Source: Arthrinium phaeospermum (Eukaryota; Ascomycota; Sordariomycetes; Amphisphaeriales; Apiosporaceae). Taken from it: a stretch of 64,000 nucleotides of DNA. The notes beneath the pieces are model-generated. The model saw nothing but the letters and a program-made list of their open reading frames with translations. It ran no database searches and was not told the origin of the DNA. A program made the position numbers and the translations under genes. The first letter of the stretch is position 1. Every line of letters starts with the position of its first letter. The DNA lies in assembly GCA_006503535.1 (NCBI GenBank), contig QYRS01000015.1, positions 682,001-746,000 of the forward strand, given 5' to 3'. Positions 52,201 to 64,000 of the stretch are shown here, piece after piece.

Positions 52201-53366
52201 TACGGATATCAATTGGTTCTCAATGCCTGCGATATACTTACCAGACCCTCCCGAGACATCTTCTTCAGGGCGAATAAATGGGTACCAGAAACGGCGAGAC
52301 CAAGCTTGACTGGACTCATGCATCTACGGGGCTGGCAGGCTCCCGTGGGAGATGCAGCCCGAAATGGGTATACCTACCACACGTTGTCCTCGTGCGAAGT
52401 TGCGTTGCTAACAGGAGTCAAGCTTGGCCAAACATCTTCTCGGCGCTCTCTTCAAGCATGTGGGATACAATAACAGCGGGCAGCTTTCTAGGTGGCATGC
52501 GGGTGCAAGGTTGATGAGAAATACTATCTTGATGGTTGTGGTGGCAGGAATGATGGCCGAAGTCGTGCTCCTCGAGTCGATCAAAGCGCTGGCCGTGTGC
52601 TCTGTCGCCTTGTTACCATACCAGATGACAAAGCCAAGCTCATCCCCATGGCTCTCGCTACAGCTTCACTACACGAGGAGCGCGACCAAAAGCGAGTATG
52701 TCTTCAAGTGCTCGCTGGCATAGTGGATACATTGACTAGAGGTGGTATACGTGATAGGCGTAGGCTCTTTTGCTACATACTCACATAGGAAGTAGGTTGC
52801 ATCCAAATGGACAAAGCCAAGTGCATGTGGAGCAGTTCACATTACCTGGTCTCTTGTTAGACGTCGAACCCATCGAGTTGAGTGATGAAAGGCAGCTTTG
52901 TACATGATCCAAGCCTCGGAGCTGATGCATGCACGCAGAGGGAGGGACTGCACCAAGTAGCAAGTCGGTAGTATTCCAACAACATGTATTCAATGATGGG
53001 GCTGCAGGTGCTTGCATCCATCTTAGGTAATAGAAACATACCCACCTTTTTGTTTGATAAGATCAGCTCCCACAGGCTAAATCGGTGTGTGGCTTGGGCT
53101 GATGGGGCAGATGTGGCTGGTGCACACTGATTGCTCGGGCTAGGGTAATTAACGCCCACGAGAAATTTTACAAGTTTGGGGCAAGCAGTGCGTTAGCCGA
53201 GTTTGGAAACAGCCCAACCAACAGTCAAGCACTCGATTGTAAATCAATTCACACAACCCACCGACGACACTTATCTTCGCCCAGCACCCAAAGTCAACCG
53301 TGACTTCTTCTCCGGACTCCCTTAGTGAAGGATTTCAGAGAACGGCGAAGCAGAAAATCAGCCAAG
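49225..53366. other. Long intergenic stretch, no convincing gene
   Basis: About 4.1 kb between the divergent zwf1 and eL33 genes, carrying both promoters. Open frames cluster at 52020-52790 on the plus strand in three overlapping frames, with no domain, no clear start context and no consistent splice model. That cluster could be a degraded gene. The rest shows only short frames on both strands. Confidence 0.45.
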
Positions 53367-54204
53367 ATGCCTACCGACGCCGGACACAGACGTAAGTAAC
53401 CAGACGAGCAAATTTCACTATCGCCAGTTGGCGCTCCAGATTTTGAAGGCCACGAACAACTTCGCGATTGCCTCTCGCGATGCCTCTTGCGATTGCCTCT
53501 CGCGCCCACCGCTCACTGGGGCGTGCGGTGATCCTTCAACTGGCGAATCACTTCTACCGTTTACCTGCGACCAATGCACTTTGGGAGAAAACATGCTAAC
53601 CTAATTTTTCGATAGTCTACGTCAAGTAAGTTCACCACCACCAAAACACCGCCCGCCTGGCCTGGGAAGTCGATCCGACAAAAAGATGGATGCGCAATGG
53701 CGAAGAGGGACTTTGAGAGCCGGGCACACGAATATGGATACCGAATTTCGAAACACGAACGAATGGCTAACAGGATGCGCTCTTAGGGGACGTCACCTGA
53801 GTTATCAGCGTAACCGACACACCACCCACCCCAACACCAGTCTGATCAAGATTGAGGGTGTCGATGATACTCCCGCTGCCAAGTACGTCACAGCTCCCAA
53901 TACCAGTGCTTTTTAAGGATCAGCTGAGTTGACCATGATTACAGCTTCTACCTTGGCAAGAAGGTCGCCTTTGTCTACAAGGGCCAGAAGGAGATCCGCG
54001 GCACCAAGATCCGCGTGATCTGGGGCAAGGTTACCCGCCCTCACGGTATGGACTATCTACCTCATGGTACCCTCGAGGCTGCAAATCACTGACGCTGTCT
54101 ATCTAGGCAACTCCGGCGTTGTCCGCGCCAAGTTCGCCCACCCCCTTCCCTCTAAGTCTTTCGGTGCTTCTGTTCGTATCATGCTGTACCCCTCATCCAT
54201 ATAA
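53367..54204 (+). CDS. rpl33: 60S ribosomal protein eL33 (Rpl33/L35a)
   Basis: The model has five exons: 53367-53391, 53616-53625, 53787-53882, 53945-54045 and 54107-54204, giving 109 residues, the normal length. It is a structural protein of the cytosolic large ribosomal subunit. The spliced product reads [20 protein letters not shown] at its start, followed by [51 protein letters not shown] and RIMLYPSSI at the end. These are the family landmarks, in order. Exon 2 is only 10 nt. The intron-rich 5' end is typical of fungal ribosomal protein genes. No box C/D or H/ACA RNA was recognised in the introns. Confidence 0.96.
53463..53504 (+). repeat. Short tandem repeat in intron 1 of rpl33
   Basis: Two copies of GCGATTGCCTCTCGCG surround a shorter related unit, GATGCCTCTTGC, inside the first intron. 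It looks like a recent local duplication. It does not touch the splice sites and shows no RNA-gene hallmark. Confidence 0.7.
53616..53625 (+). other. rpl33: 10-nt exon of rpl33
   Basis: TCTACGTCAA is bounded by GATAG upstream and GTAAGT downstream. It supplies the LYVK residues that join exon 1 to GRHLSY. Skipping it would shift the frame, so its recognition is essential. Confidence 0.88.
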
Positions 54205-57135
54205 GATGGGTGTGTTTCGGCCGGAGTTGGTTGCGCGGACGGTTCATGACTTGGCTGCATCTGGGTTAGGCAATGATTGCGAGGCAAAATGATTACGACC
54301 TTGCATCTAGCATCACAACAAAATCGAGAGGGAATACCAACAAAACCGGCTTCGTGATATATGGATTGTTTTCTGCATGGGTGAAAGGGGGATTGATGCC
54401 GATAATGACGACATGATGAGCCTTTTGTGCCTCGGGTCGGCTAGGCGTACGGAGGGAGTTCTCGTGCTGGAAGCCGCTGGTCGCCACGGCTGTGAGCCTC
54501 GAGGTCACCCAAAGCCCACTTACACATACATGCACATACGATACTAGACTCGTCCGGTCAGGATCTGTTTCAGAATGATACAGCCTGTTAACAAGCATTC
54601 GTACTCGGGAGCAACGTTGCTGGTGTTTGTGATTCTGTGCCCCAGGTGATGTTATTACATTTTTAGTGACTAACCATAGGTATCAATGATACGGTCGTGT
54701 CATTGCGGTTGCTACTGTCACCCACTCCTAATCGACGACACAAGCATGCTCTCATCTTCCGGACTAGGATTCATCAATGTGGCAGATATGATGAACTTCA
54801 GGCCCAACTGGGCACGGGTAACCAAAGTCTGCCCTTTCCGGGCTTTTACTGGGCAGAACCTTAATTGATGCTATCATTTCGAGGACATTCTTGGTCTTAT
54901 CACTTCAACCAGATCGTAGAATGTGTCTCCTCTACCTTTCCACCCCTTCTTGGTGGTATATATCCCCAGCAGCATGCTCGCCTTAAAGGGTCGATACTTA
55001 ACCGATAAGTCAAGGCCTGGGGTATCATAGCAGCTTCGGGTTTTGTGGACGGAACAGCGGCTCTCGATGATATCCACGCGTCCCACGTATCATGGACGTG
55101 GCCGATCGTAGGCGGCACTTGAAGATCTCGACCCAGCCGGCACCGGTTTCACTGCCGCGGATCAGCTGAGGCTGGAGATAGCGAGATAACACTCCGCTAT
55201 CACACAACGACGAGGCTGCGCATGCGCCTGTTTGTTTGCATGCCTTCTGGAGCGACCACGCTATAATCCATCCACCCATGCGCTGTATGAGGGCTACTGT
55301 ATATTGGACTGCCATACAATTGGGCCCTGGTTGCTGTCGATAATCGTGTGAGGGAGCATCGTGGTAAGGATACCCTGCCCGTGCTCTCTCCACGAATTTC
55401 TTTTACGGCTGTACCAGCAAGCCGTTTCTCACCCTCACCGAGGGCCAGAAGACCCTACGCATCCTTGAATGGAGCCTGGACGATCAAATCTGCTCGCCCA
55501 AGCCAGAACACGCCAGCGGGTAAAATCTGGGAGAAGGAAATACATATTGAGCAATGCAGGGCCCCTTAGCGAACAGAAAAAGGAAAGCTGGGGGGATATG
55601 AAAGCTTCTGGGGGTGCGTCAGTCCATGGAGTGAAGCCATATGCCTTGATAATGAGGCCGAATCGATGATGTGACATCGTCTTGACCGAACGGGTCTCGA
55701 ACCTGAGAATTGCCGCTATTTACTGAGTGCACCTGAGATTGGAAGACGAATTGTAGGAGGGCTTACAAGAGAAGATACGCTGTATACCGAAATTTGGTTT
55801 GGTAAACCTCAGGCCACCCTTGGATTTCTGGGATACCAGACAAGTTACCTGGCTAAGTATGTTCACTGACGGGTGACATCAACACTCAGGTAAGAGTATA
55901 TATATAATGGAAGAATGGGAATGGAATAGGGGTTCGACTATGCCACGGACCTAACCTGTCAAGACCACCGGGTATTATGTTCTCTTAGGACCTGTGGTGG
56001 TTTATGGTGGAAAGTAAATTATGTTTCTCAGGGGCTGGTCTATCGCGCTTGTTTGGCAACGACAAGAGACACGAGTGACACTCGACCGTATCTATGGCAG
56101 TCAGAGGCAAAATTGTCAATGGACAGCTGTGCCAACTGGAAGCCATCAGTCCGCCTCCCGTGAAACATCACTGATCACAATAGGGGGCCATATTCCATTG
56201 GGCTATGCGATCTGGCCATGGGACATCGAGCAACCTGAGCACAACTGATCTTTGCCCCTAGCCGTGCCCAACCAGTCCCCCCATGTATAATCATGGTATT
56301 CCGAGTGCCACTTGTATCGGTTTCAGCATGAGTAATATGAAACATAACTATCACACGTAGCCGGATACGTATGCAAAGTATCACATATTACCTACTTACT
56401 CATACCACAAGCGTAGGGCTCTGCTCATCGAAACAGATGCTGCCACCGTGCACCTAGTGAATCCTTCCTACTTTTCTCATACGCTCAGATTCGTAGTGGG
56501 CTGTCGGGCACAATTCCAGAGGAACGCATACGGAGAACCCCATGTAGGAACATGATATATCCCGAACCTATTGCAGCAGCGCGGGTTGGAATATGCGGAT
56601 ACTTGCCTCTGTATTGAACGCCGCAAGGTCGCCCGGAGATTGCCAGCGCCTGCATGTCACCAACCGCCACACGACTCGACCACGAATCATGCTTGGGTTT
56701 AGCAGGCTCTCAGATGAATGCTTAGGTATCTGGTAGTACAAATGGATGTGTGTGGAATCGTTCCATCTTGTCGAGCAGGCAATACCCATGGTTTCATCTG
56801 CAGGCTTGTTTCCCAAGAGACCATATCGTATTTGATGGCACGGCACCCGGGTGTTAGATATCGTCCATCCACCACCACGTGCCTGTCATTCCCTGGCCGA
56901 GTCCGGCTCTTGGGACGACCAATCGACAGTGCCTACATACGTGGGTGGGCCAAGCGTTGTCCTGCCCCAGAGACGCCACGGGGATTGAGCGGGGATGCAC
57001 GGAACGGGTGATATGATATGTATGTACGGATAAGTAATAGTCGATAAAACAAAGCCACCATCGGCAATTTATGGTAGCAGTCGGCATGTTCGGGTCATCC
57101 ATCGACTGGTTAGCGAGTAGTATGTGAGAGGGGTT

Positions 57136-57157
57136 GGGGGGGGGGGGGGGGGGGGGG
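57136..57157 (+). repeat. G22 homopolymer
   Basis: An uninterrupted run of 22 G follows GGGGTT. It can form G-quadruplex structures and is expected to be unstable in length and hard to sequence, so the exact count is uncertain. Confidence 0.9.
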
Positions 57158-58798
57158 TTAATGGGAGTCCTGATTTAGTTGCAGTTAGGGATTGGGGGGA
57201 TCTTCGATGAATACATCCTTGCAATACCATTTCGACATGCTACTGACGGGCCCGAGTCGCATCCGACCCCGAGATTGCATCTGGGGACAGGAAGAAATAT
57301 GGGCTGGCTGGGATGTGTAGCACGTTGTTGACGTGCATGGGGGAGGGGAGAGGGGTTAAAAATATGAGCAAAGTTGCGCATTATTCTCCTCTCCCACGCC
57401 CGTTGTCTCCGAGCATCTTGTTGTGGCTGCACAACATACGGCGCATGTGCTAGTGCGAATGTGTGAGTGAATACCGATACATTCACGCAAGCTGACCAAG
57501 ATCCAGGGGGAGGCATGTTGATAGGGTTGGCAGTTACTGTAGGTGGTGGGAACAGAGACTTGCATGATACGAGGATGGAGTGGCGACCGGCCGACTAGGG
57601 CGGGAATCCCAATACGAGTTGATAACCAATAGCAAGCCCTCTCCTCGGACCGGAGCAAGAGAGTTGAGAGATGCCTAATGCAACTACTCGCAGTTTTGCG
57701 TTTAATACTTCCTAAGTATCGTCACCGTATTCTCGCGCACTACACGCAGTGACAGAACTTGAAATTATCACAAACTCCCGTGGCACGCCATTAGCACGCT
57801 ATTGGCCCGCGAGGCTGGTACCGGCATGGCAGTGAGTCAAAACCTCTAGTGGAAGTCAGTCAGTCACTTCTGGCAGGACGGCATGCAGGCCCTGAGACGA
57901 ACCCGGATTGGGTCAGTTGGTCGATGTGTTCGTGCCTCTTGCCCCAAAATTGAATATAATGTCTGGCAATCACGAACCAAACCTGAAGTCAATTTAATGA
58001 CATCAAGACTGGTTGATTAGCGTGGGATCCGTGTGTCTTTCTCTCCACGCTGCCACGCTCAGCTGATTCTAGAACGGTGCTCGATTTCGTGTACGTAAGC
58101 TAGGATGTTTTGTCTGACGACAATTGTGCTATGCGCGCAGCTGGTATTTCTTAACATGCGAGATATGCTAGGTAGAAAGAGGCATGGCCCGTGTTGCTAT
58201 TGCGGTGGGTACATCATACAGTCTTTTTTCCCTGGTGGTGTTGTTGTGTCTCTCTGTCTACGACAGTTCGTGCGCTTGTTATGATTTGGTGCAGCAGGTC
58301 AACCAACGTGCGTGTGAGAATGTGAGATATCTACGGAGTACATCAATGTATTTCGTGCTCGAATATCAGGCCAAGAAGATTGCGCGCCAGACAAGCCTGG
58401 CAGTTTGGAAAAAATGTTCATAGCACCGGGGGACAGGCGGTTGGCATCTCGGACTCGGATTCGACTAAAGGATGTTTGCAGACCCTCCCAAAGCCCCGAA
58501 CGACTCCTGGGGCCCTACCTACGACCGCCTCCTGTCTCGCTATTGTACTATCGAAACCTGCAGTACTGTGTCCGATTGACAAGGATCACCCCTTCTTTCC
58601 GCGACCTATCAATTTAAGGGTTTTGGGAAAGAGGCCGCAGTTGCAGGTGTGCAAGTGCATTTCGCACTTGACGGGAACATCGCCATGGTTTTTTGTTTAT
58701 TTGGCATTAGGTACAGTCAACTCAACCATACGTTAGGTGTTGACTGTGCAGTGCAGTGCAGTGTGCGGGCAAAGGACGCTCCAGTGAAAGCTGACCCT

Positions 58799-58820
58799 TG
58801 ACTGACCCAAACGTCAGTCA
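58799..58820. repeat. Perfect short inverted repeat
   Basis: The arms TGACTGAC and GTCAGTCA are separated by six bases. It resembles an operator or hairpin but has no gene immediately next to it, so it may be chance. Confidence 0.5.
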
Positions 58821-60804
58821 GTGTCTGGCTCCCCACCAACTGGATCTCCACTTACGCTTTTCGGCAATAGACTAAAAAGATGATCGGCGCCGATTAGGGC
58901 GGGGCAGGGGTTTAGGGTTCTGGACTGGTGGCTTTAGAAGCATTCTAAAAGCTGCTAGTGCCATGCGACCTCTTATCTTGGGGATGGGATTTGCTGGGAA
59001 ACCGGTTGTTGGCAATGGACCACGTACCAGAACACGTACCTGCTAAGAAATTCACCGATTGAATAATCGATCAAATCCAGTATCGGAGTGAACCAAACTG
59101 CAGCCAATGCAGCTCGGTTTCATACTTATGCATGGCCTCTGCCAAGTTATCGACCAAAAAGCAAGGGAAGCAACCCCCCAGGTGCGAAATTCTGTTTGGC
59201 CAGACTTAACTTCTGGGCTGCTGCCATTGCGGTCCGCTCCTCTTGTTCGAAGCTATCAAAGCTCGGCAACGGCTGGAAAACTCTGCCCCGTCATGCATCT
59301 TAGAGTTCCGAACATGGATAGTTGGAGTCCCGTCGTCAGCCCGTATTCCAATGCCCCTGAGATCACATCACCACAGCAAGTAATACTTCCAACGCTTTGG
59401 AGGCTAAATAAGTATGACAGTTGTACATAGATGATGCTATCTATGGCTTGGGCCTTTTCCATATTTCCAAGTATCCCGCACACCAAGTATGAATCACTCG
59501 AGCGAATTCCTTCTTAAGCACAGGCTGCCGGTGCCGGCGTTTGCCATTGTAGAGACGACACGAAAGCGATCTTGGCGGGACGTGGCTGCTCACTAAGTAT
59601 GTAAGAAGCTGCGGCCTTTGTGTGCCTCCGCTCTCTGTTTATACTACGTACATGTGTATACGTAAGTGCGCGCCTCCTGCCCTGTAGGATTGGAAGTTGC
59701 ATACGATCATCGCCAGTCGAGAGGCGCAGCTAGCAAACCTCGCCAGATATATCCGTGCTAGAGGGAACAGACTGGGCCACATCATCGCATGTTGTCAAGA
59801 GAATACGGCAGCCTGATATTCGTCTTATATTCATTCACATTGCCCCCTCTTCGCCTACCATTGAAGCTCGGGTCTCGCAATCATCTTTGCCAACCTTCCA
59901 TGTGATTGTCTGGCACGTATCCTCTGCTCCTAACCCTCACAAAATTATCTTATTCATTCGCTGTTCCTGACATATTGTTGCGTAATCGCTCGCCTGCGCA
60001 GAACCTGCACTGCACCCGTCGTACCCCTGCCACGCGGTAGTTTTGAGTTTTGCAGTAGCGGAGTGTCCGGGAAACCGCAGCTTACAGCTTACATGCCTAT
60101 TCACCTACAGCTTCCAACTCAAACGCGAAGACGACAAGGTACAGGACTGTTGCTAGGGGAGCTCTTGGCCGGAATCGATTGATTGATCTGTCAATCGGAA
60201 TCGAAACGACTGGCTTCTCATCTTCTCTAGTTCCCGTGCTTGCCGCCTTCCCTTCCCTCCCTTGAATACTTTACTTACAACGGCCCATTGTAAGTACGAG
60301 CTCCGGCGAGCATTGAGCAACGACCTTGGCCCTAACATTGAGCCTCGCCTCCTAGTCTCACCGTGTCGCGGTACTGGTTACAGAATAGTGCGGACAGCCT
60401 TTTGCCGATCCCCCAGCGAAACCCCAGGAATGGCACTTAAACCCTCTGCGCGTTCTCTCTGAAACACCACCTGCACCCACTAAATAGATACCTGCTACCT
60501 GCTGTCGCCCCCAGGCTGCACGCCCACTTGACGTCACGTTGATCGGTGAGTACATTGTGGCATATGCGTTCTCATCAGACTTGCGTGCGTCTAGACCATT
60601 GCGCTGATATATCGAAGTCAAATACGCTGCAATCTTCCAGGCCGTACGTGGCCTGCCAAGGGCTCGAGAATAGACTGTCAGGTCAGTACGGAGTAGAGGG
60701 GAAGCAAGTAAGCAAGCAACAAAAACAGGCCTACCCACCCTACCCAAACCCGCCAACACCAGCCAACCAACCACTAGGCTTCGTACAGCACTCTCACACC
60801 TGGT

Positions 60805-60825
60805 CATCATCATCATCATCATCAC
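60805..60825 (+). repeat. CAT/ATC microsatellite
   Basis: Seven consecutive ATC-type trinucleotides lie about 940 bp upstream of the DUF2406 gene. No coding role is visible. Confidence 0.75.
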
Positions 60826-61760
60826 TCTGAGTGTTGCAGTCTACCGCTCTTTTGGGATTAAACTTCAATACCCGCAGCTAAGCAAATTCGGTTGGGAGCC
60901 TGAGCCGGTTCCTGAGTCGGGTCACCATCCGGCTTTTAAGTACATACATAGAGAGAGGCCCAGCCACGCAAAACAACATTTCCCTGAATCCTGTCAATTC
61001 TGAGACCCCAGGCGCTTATCGACAGACAGCGATCCCAGTCGCCCATCTGCCAAAACAGAGAGGCAGACAACATACAAGCAAGACCAAGACAATCGATCCC
61101 TCCCTAGTAACCGAAGTCGCACTGAACAAACAGTTGCTCTTTGGCCCGCCGTTTCAAGCGTTCTGTTCCGACGCGCAGCGCTACGCTTTTGGCATCTGGC
61201 ATTAAATAGCACAATAATCGTGCTAATCATTACTTGTCGGATCCACCGAGAAAGCACCATCCCACCATCACGCCGCAAAAGAGTCGGCGCAGCCATCCGT
61301 ATTTTTGGAACCAAGACCAGAACCGGCTGTTGACTGGGATAGTTCCTGCTGCCTGCCCGTCTGCTATTGGCCCTACGCAAACACTGCAGCAACAGTTTAC
61401 GAATCCTGGATCCCACCTGCGTTCGCCCCCAGTCGAAAGTGCCAGGGTAGCGTCGAAAGATAAGCTGCCCAAGTGCCTGTCGTCTCGCTCCTTCTTGTTT
61501 TCCCCGGGTCTGGAAGATCTGCCAGAATCATCAAATCCCCCATCTGGATAACACGGCATTCTCGTCAACTTTGGTTTCGCCCACCCGTCGACCCTACACG
61601 CCAGCAATTGCCCCGAGCAGGTTGCACTATCGTCTGGCCTCAACCCCATCACGATCCACCGCCCCGTCGACATCGCCCACTGTTCTGCTTGGGTTCTCCA
61701 CCGATCGCTACCCAGACTTGGCTGTAATCAAACAGAAGCGCCCGTCACCCAGCAGATATA

Positions 61761-63272
61761 ATGGCGTCTCAAGCCTATAACCAGCAGCAAGGCCTGCCTG
61801 CGACTCCGGGTCAATCATCGCACCCGCAGTACGGTACATACCAGCAGTCGTCGCCGCCCAGGTCCGCAGGAACAGACCAACAGCCTCCATACAATAGGCG
61901 GAGACAGTCGCAGCAGGCGCCACAGCAATCATCGCATACAGCAGAGCCCAGTCAGTACAAGAACCAGAAGTCAACACGGCCGAAGTCCCGGGCTTTCAGC
62001 TTTCATTCGGACAAATCACACAAGACTGACCTTCATGAAACTTCAGCGGAGAAAGAGTCTAAGAGGCTTCACACAAAAGCAGACCCTACACTAGCCATGC
62101 AGGAGATGGAGCCCTGTAAGTCCTATAAATACGAGATGTTGCTCCTCGGGGGTTTCCTTTGGCATACTAACAAACAATACCTTAGCCGCTGTCGCTGCCC
62201 ATCAATCAAGACGAGCATTGCCCAGCATGAGCGAAATCGAGTGGAGAGATGCCACTGGCACACCCATTAGTGAGGCTATTCCTTCCCTACCAATTGCCCA
62301 GGCAAAGTGCATTCAGTGAAGTACTAACCAATACACAACACAGCCGAGCCTGATCGTTCGAATCCCTCCCGCAGCAAGTGGGAACGCCCGCTAGACACAA
62401 TTCGAAGCTTTGAGGCCGCAATTGACGGCGGGTACAACAACCGCCAATCTTTTATCCGAACCGACTCGGACTCGGTCGCAAACTACAACAGGAGGAGTGG
62501 ATTATACACCAACTCATGTAAGAAACCCCCGAGATTGGGCAAGCTTACTTGACGGTCTTCTTGCTGTCTCCATCCCCCGGCATGGTATTGCTACTGACGC
62601 CTTGCCTATGTAGACGGTCCCACGACGCCACGATTCCCCCAGAACAGCTACTACGGCGCGCGACCCTCCTCGACGGTTCACAGATCTGAAAGTGCCGGGT
62701 TCGATCCACGTGGACCGGGCATGCCAGACAACGGTAACCGGGACAGCTATTTCGAAGGCTATGACGGAGCTTATGGCTATGGTGCGAATGGAAACAATGG
62801 CACCCGCAACAGGGTTCCACGCAACTACTCGGAATCTCAGCTGAATGGTCGGCCTGCTGCCGACAGGAATGTTTACCCCGTGCCAAGCAACCACCGGTCA
62901 TACGAGACAGTAGCCACCGGCTCTGGTCGCAGCGGGAGCCCAGGTGACCCAGTGGGATACCAAACGGATCCCACCAGCAGCGAAAACAGCTCTATCGATC
63001 GCCGAATGCCGCCCAGACAACGAGAACCAGTGAACGACTACGGTATCAGCTTCGGCCAGCCGGCCGCCTACCAGCCGCCCAATCTCTCTATCCCAGCGTC
63101 GCAACCACGCACTATGCCAGATGGTTCCAACGCTGCACCGCCCCCGCCCCCCAAGCATGGCGGCGGCGGTCTTTTGCGGAAGGGCTCCAAAACGGCGGAC
63201 GCTCAGCAGAGGCCCGATGTGGGCAACAAGCGCAAGAGCTGGCTGGCTCGTCGTTTCAGCAAGAATTCGTAG
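61761..63272 (+). CDS. DUF2406-type fungal protein
   Basis: The model has four exons: 61761-62115, 62186-62269, 62344-62517 and 62614-63272, giving 423 residues. The N-terminal 75 residues are Gln/Ser/Pro-rich. The conserved core follows: FSFHSDKSHKTDLHETSAEK, KRLHTKADPTLAMQEMEP, a segment ending WRDATGTPI, EPDRSNPSRSKWERPLDTIR, then SFEAAIDGGYNN and RTDSDSV. The C-terminal half is low-complexity with PPPPPKHGGGG and a basic end, KRKSWLARRFSKNS. The core matches my memory of the fungal family DUF2406 (PF10295), which has no firm function. The proline stretch and basic tail suggest contact with SH3-type proteins or membranes (inference). The start is the first ATG after a long CT-rich leader, and all junctions are GT-AG and in frame. 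Confidence 0.85.
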
Positions 63273-64000
63273 GCGGTATGCCTGGCAAACATTAGGCAAA
63301 ATCGCCCCCGAGATACGACGTATGATTAAATTGTTTTGATACTTGCTTTTTTGGAAGATACCCTAGGCTCTTCGATTGCGTTTCTTTTGAACGGTCAGAC
63401 AGATGGACAGACGATGTTGTGGGTTCGACCCGACCCCGTTGCACTTTGAGGATATGTTGGTGCTCGAAAGATGGACATGTTCCCAACATGCTTGCCACTG
63501 GCTCTGTGGAGAGGAAGAGAAGAGGTTAATGCTATGCCTACAATGGAGAACAAGGGTATCGGAAGTTCTCAAGACGCATCAAACCCCTCGACTCGACCGA
63601 ACACGAGACGAGGAGTATCTGTAATAGGGAGGGCTCGAATATATCGGCGTCATGACATCTTTGGATGACCACGATGTCGATTGGTGGGTCTTGAGAGTCA
63701 CAAAAAGTGATGTTAAGGAATAGTATTGTATACACGGAGATGAGACGATTGGAGCAACTCTGGCTTTCCCCCACCCTTAATAATCCCCTGTTCTCCCTTT
63801 TGTCTGGAGCGGGCATATGCAATGCGCCTGCCAGCACGATGGGGACAAGAACGAGCAATTCACAGCATGATATAGAGATGTTTCCGCAACTCGATACCTG
63901 CACACATCATGTGGCATTTAAGTGTCAATTCGGGTTCGAGTATCGATTCAGACTTGATAGATTATCGAATTTCACATGTCTAGAACTGGCGCCGCCAAAG
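63273..64000. other. 3' end of the window, no gene seen
   Basis: This is the 3' region of the DUF2406 gene followed by sequence with short open frames on both strands and no recognisable domain. A leftward frame of 121 codons at 63538-63903 lacks support. It could be the edge of a neighbouring gene outside the window. Confidence 0.4.

Larger units (their letters stand above)
54205..61760. other. Long gene-poor stretch (7.5 kb)
   Basis: No frame above about 125 codons and no recognisable domain on either strand between eL33 and the DUF2406 gene. Features seen are a 22-nt G run at 57136-57157, a perfect inverted repeat at 58799-58820 and a CAT microsatellite near 60805-60825. Base composition is normal, so this is not a RIP-degraded block. 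It could hold long non-coding transcripts or very small genes. Confidence 0.5.

Noticed and set aside
53392..53786. Intronic snoRNA in the eL33 gene
   Set aside because: No paired C (RTGATGA) and D (CTGA) boxes with closing stem, and no H/ACA structure, were found in introns 1 or 2.
63418..63432. tRNA B-box-like GGGTTCGACCC
   Set aside because: No matching A box and no cloverleaf can be drawn around it. A similar GGTTCGATCC at about 62699 lies in codons of the DUF2406 gene.

Overview
This window is nuclear DNA from a filamentous ascomycete (Pezizomycotina, most likely Sordariomycetes; the class is an inference). The evidence is: short introns with GTRNGT donors, CTAAC-type branch sites and YAG acceptors; CT-rich leaders; a PTH11-type CFEM receptor; a GH67 alpha-glucuronidase; and an AT-rich block with the CpA/TpG depletion typical of repeat-induced point mutation (RIP). 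No operons, tRNA, rRNA or CRISPR arrays were recognised.

Layout. 1-6.3 kb has no convincing gene, only one weak candidate near 4.4-5.1 kb. 6.3-16.3 kb holds a secreted GH67 alpha-glucuronidase (-) with XlnR/CreA-type sites upstream, a phenol-2-monooxygenase-like flavoprotein (-, 6 exons) and a DHA2 drug:H+ antiporter (+, 4 exons). 18.2-19.3 kb encodes a secreted Asn/Gln/Gly-repeat protein; two of its introns share related 3' halves. 22.8-24.8 kb encodes a CFEM-containing PTH11-like receptor (7 exons). 25.9-29.9 kb is a 4-kb transposon remnant with 69-bp terminal inverted repeats and a heavily RIP-mutated interior. 30.5-37.6 kb holds a small conserved-looking protein (-), the RNA polymerase I subunit Rpa34 (-) and, head to head with it, the polynucleotide kinase Grc3 (+). 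Both of the latter act in rRNA synthesis or processing and share a 653-bp intergenic region. 39.4-46.2 kb holds an ACS-family (Dal5-like) MFS permease (+) and a full-length ABC-B exporter (-), tail to tail. 47.3-49.2 kb is glucose-6-phosphate dehydrogenase (-), with a 21-nt exon. 53.4-54.2 kb is ribosomal protein eL33 (+), with a 10-nt exon. 54.2-61.8 kb is gene-poor and contains a 22-nt G run. 61.8-63.3 kb is a DUF2406-type protein (+).

Most loci are independent housekeeping or accessory genes. The plausible functional groupings are the Rpa34/Grc3 divergent pair and, much less certainly, the hydroxylase next to the DHA2 exporter. I did not find a clearly new multi-gene system. The most unusual signals are the paired introner-like introns, the in-frame TAG followed by a lysine-rich tail at Rpa34, and the sharp edge of RIP inside the transposon termini. 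All exon boundaries were assigned by eye from splice consensus, frame closure and family knowledge, with no transcript data.
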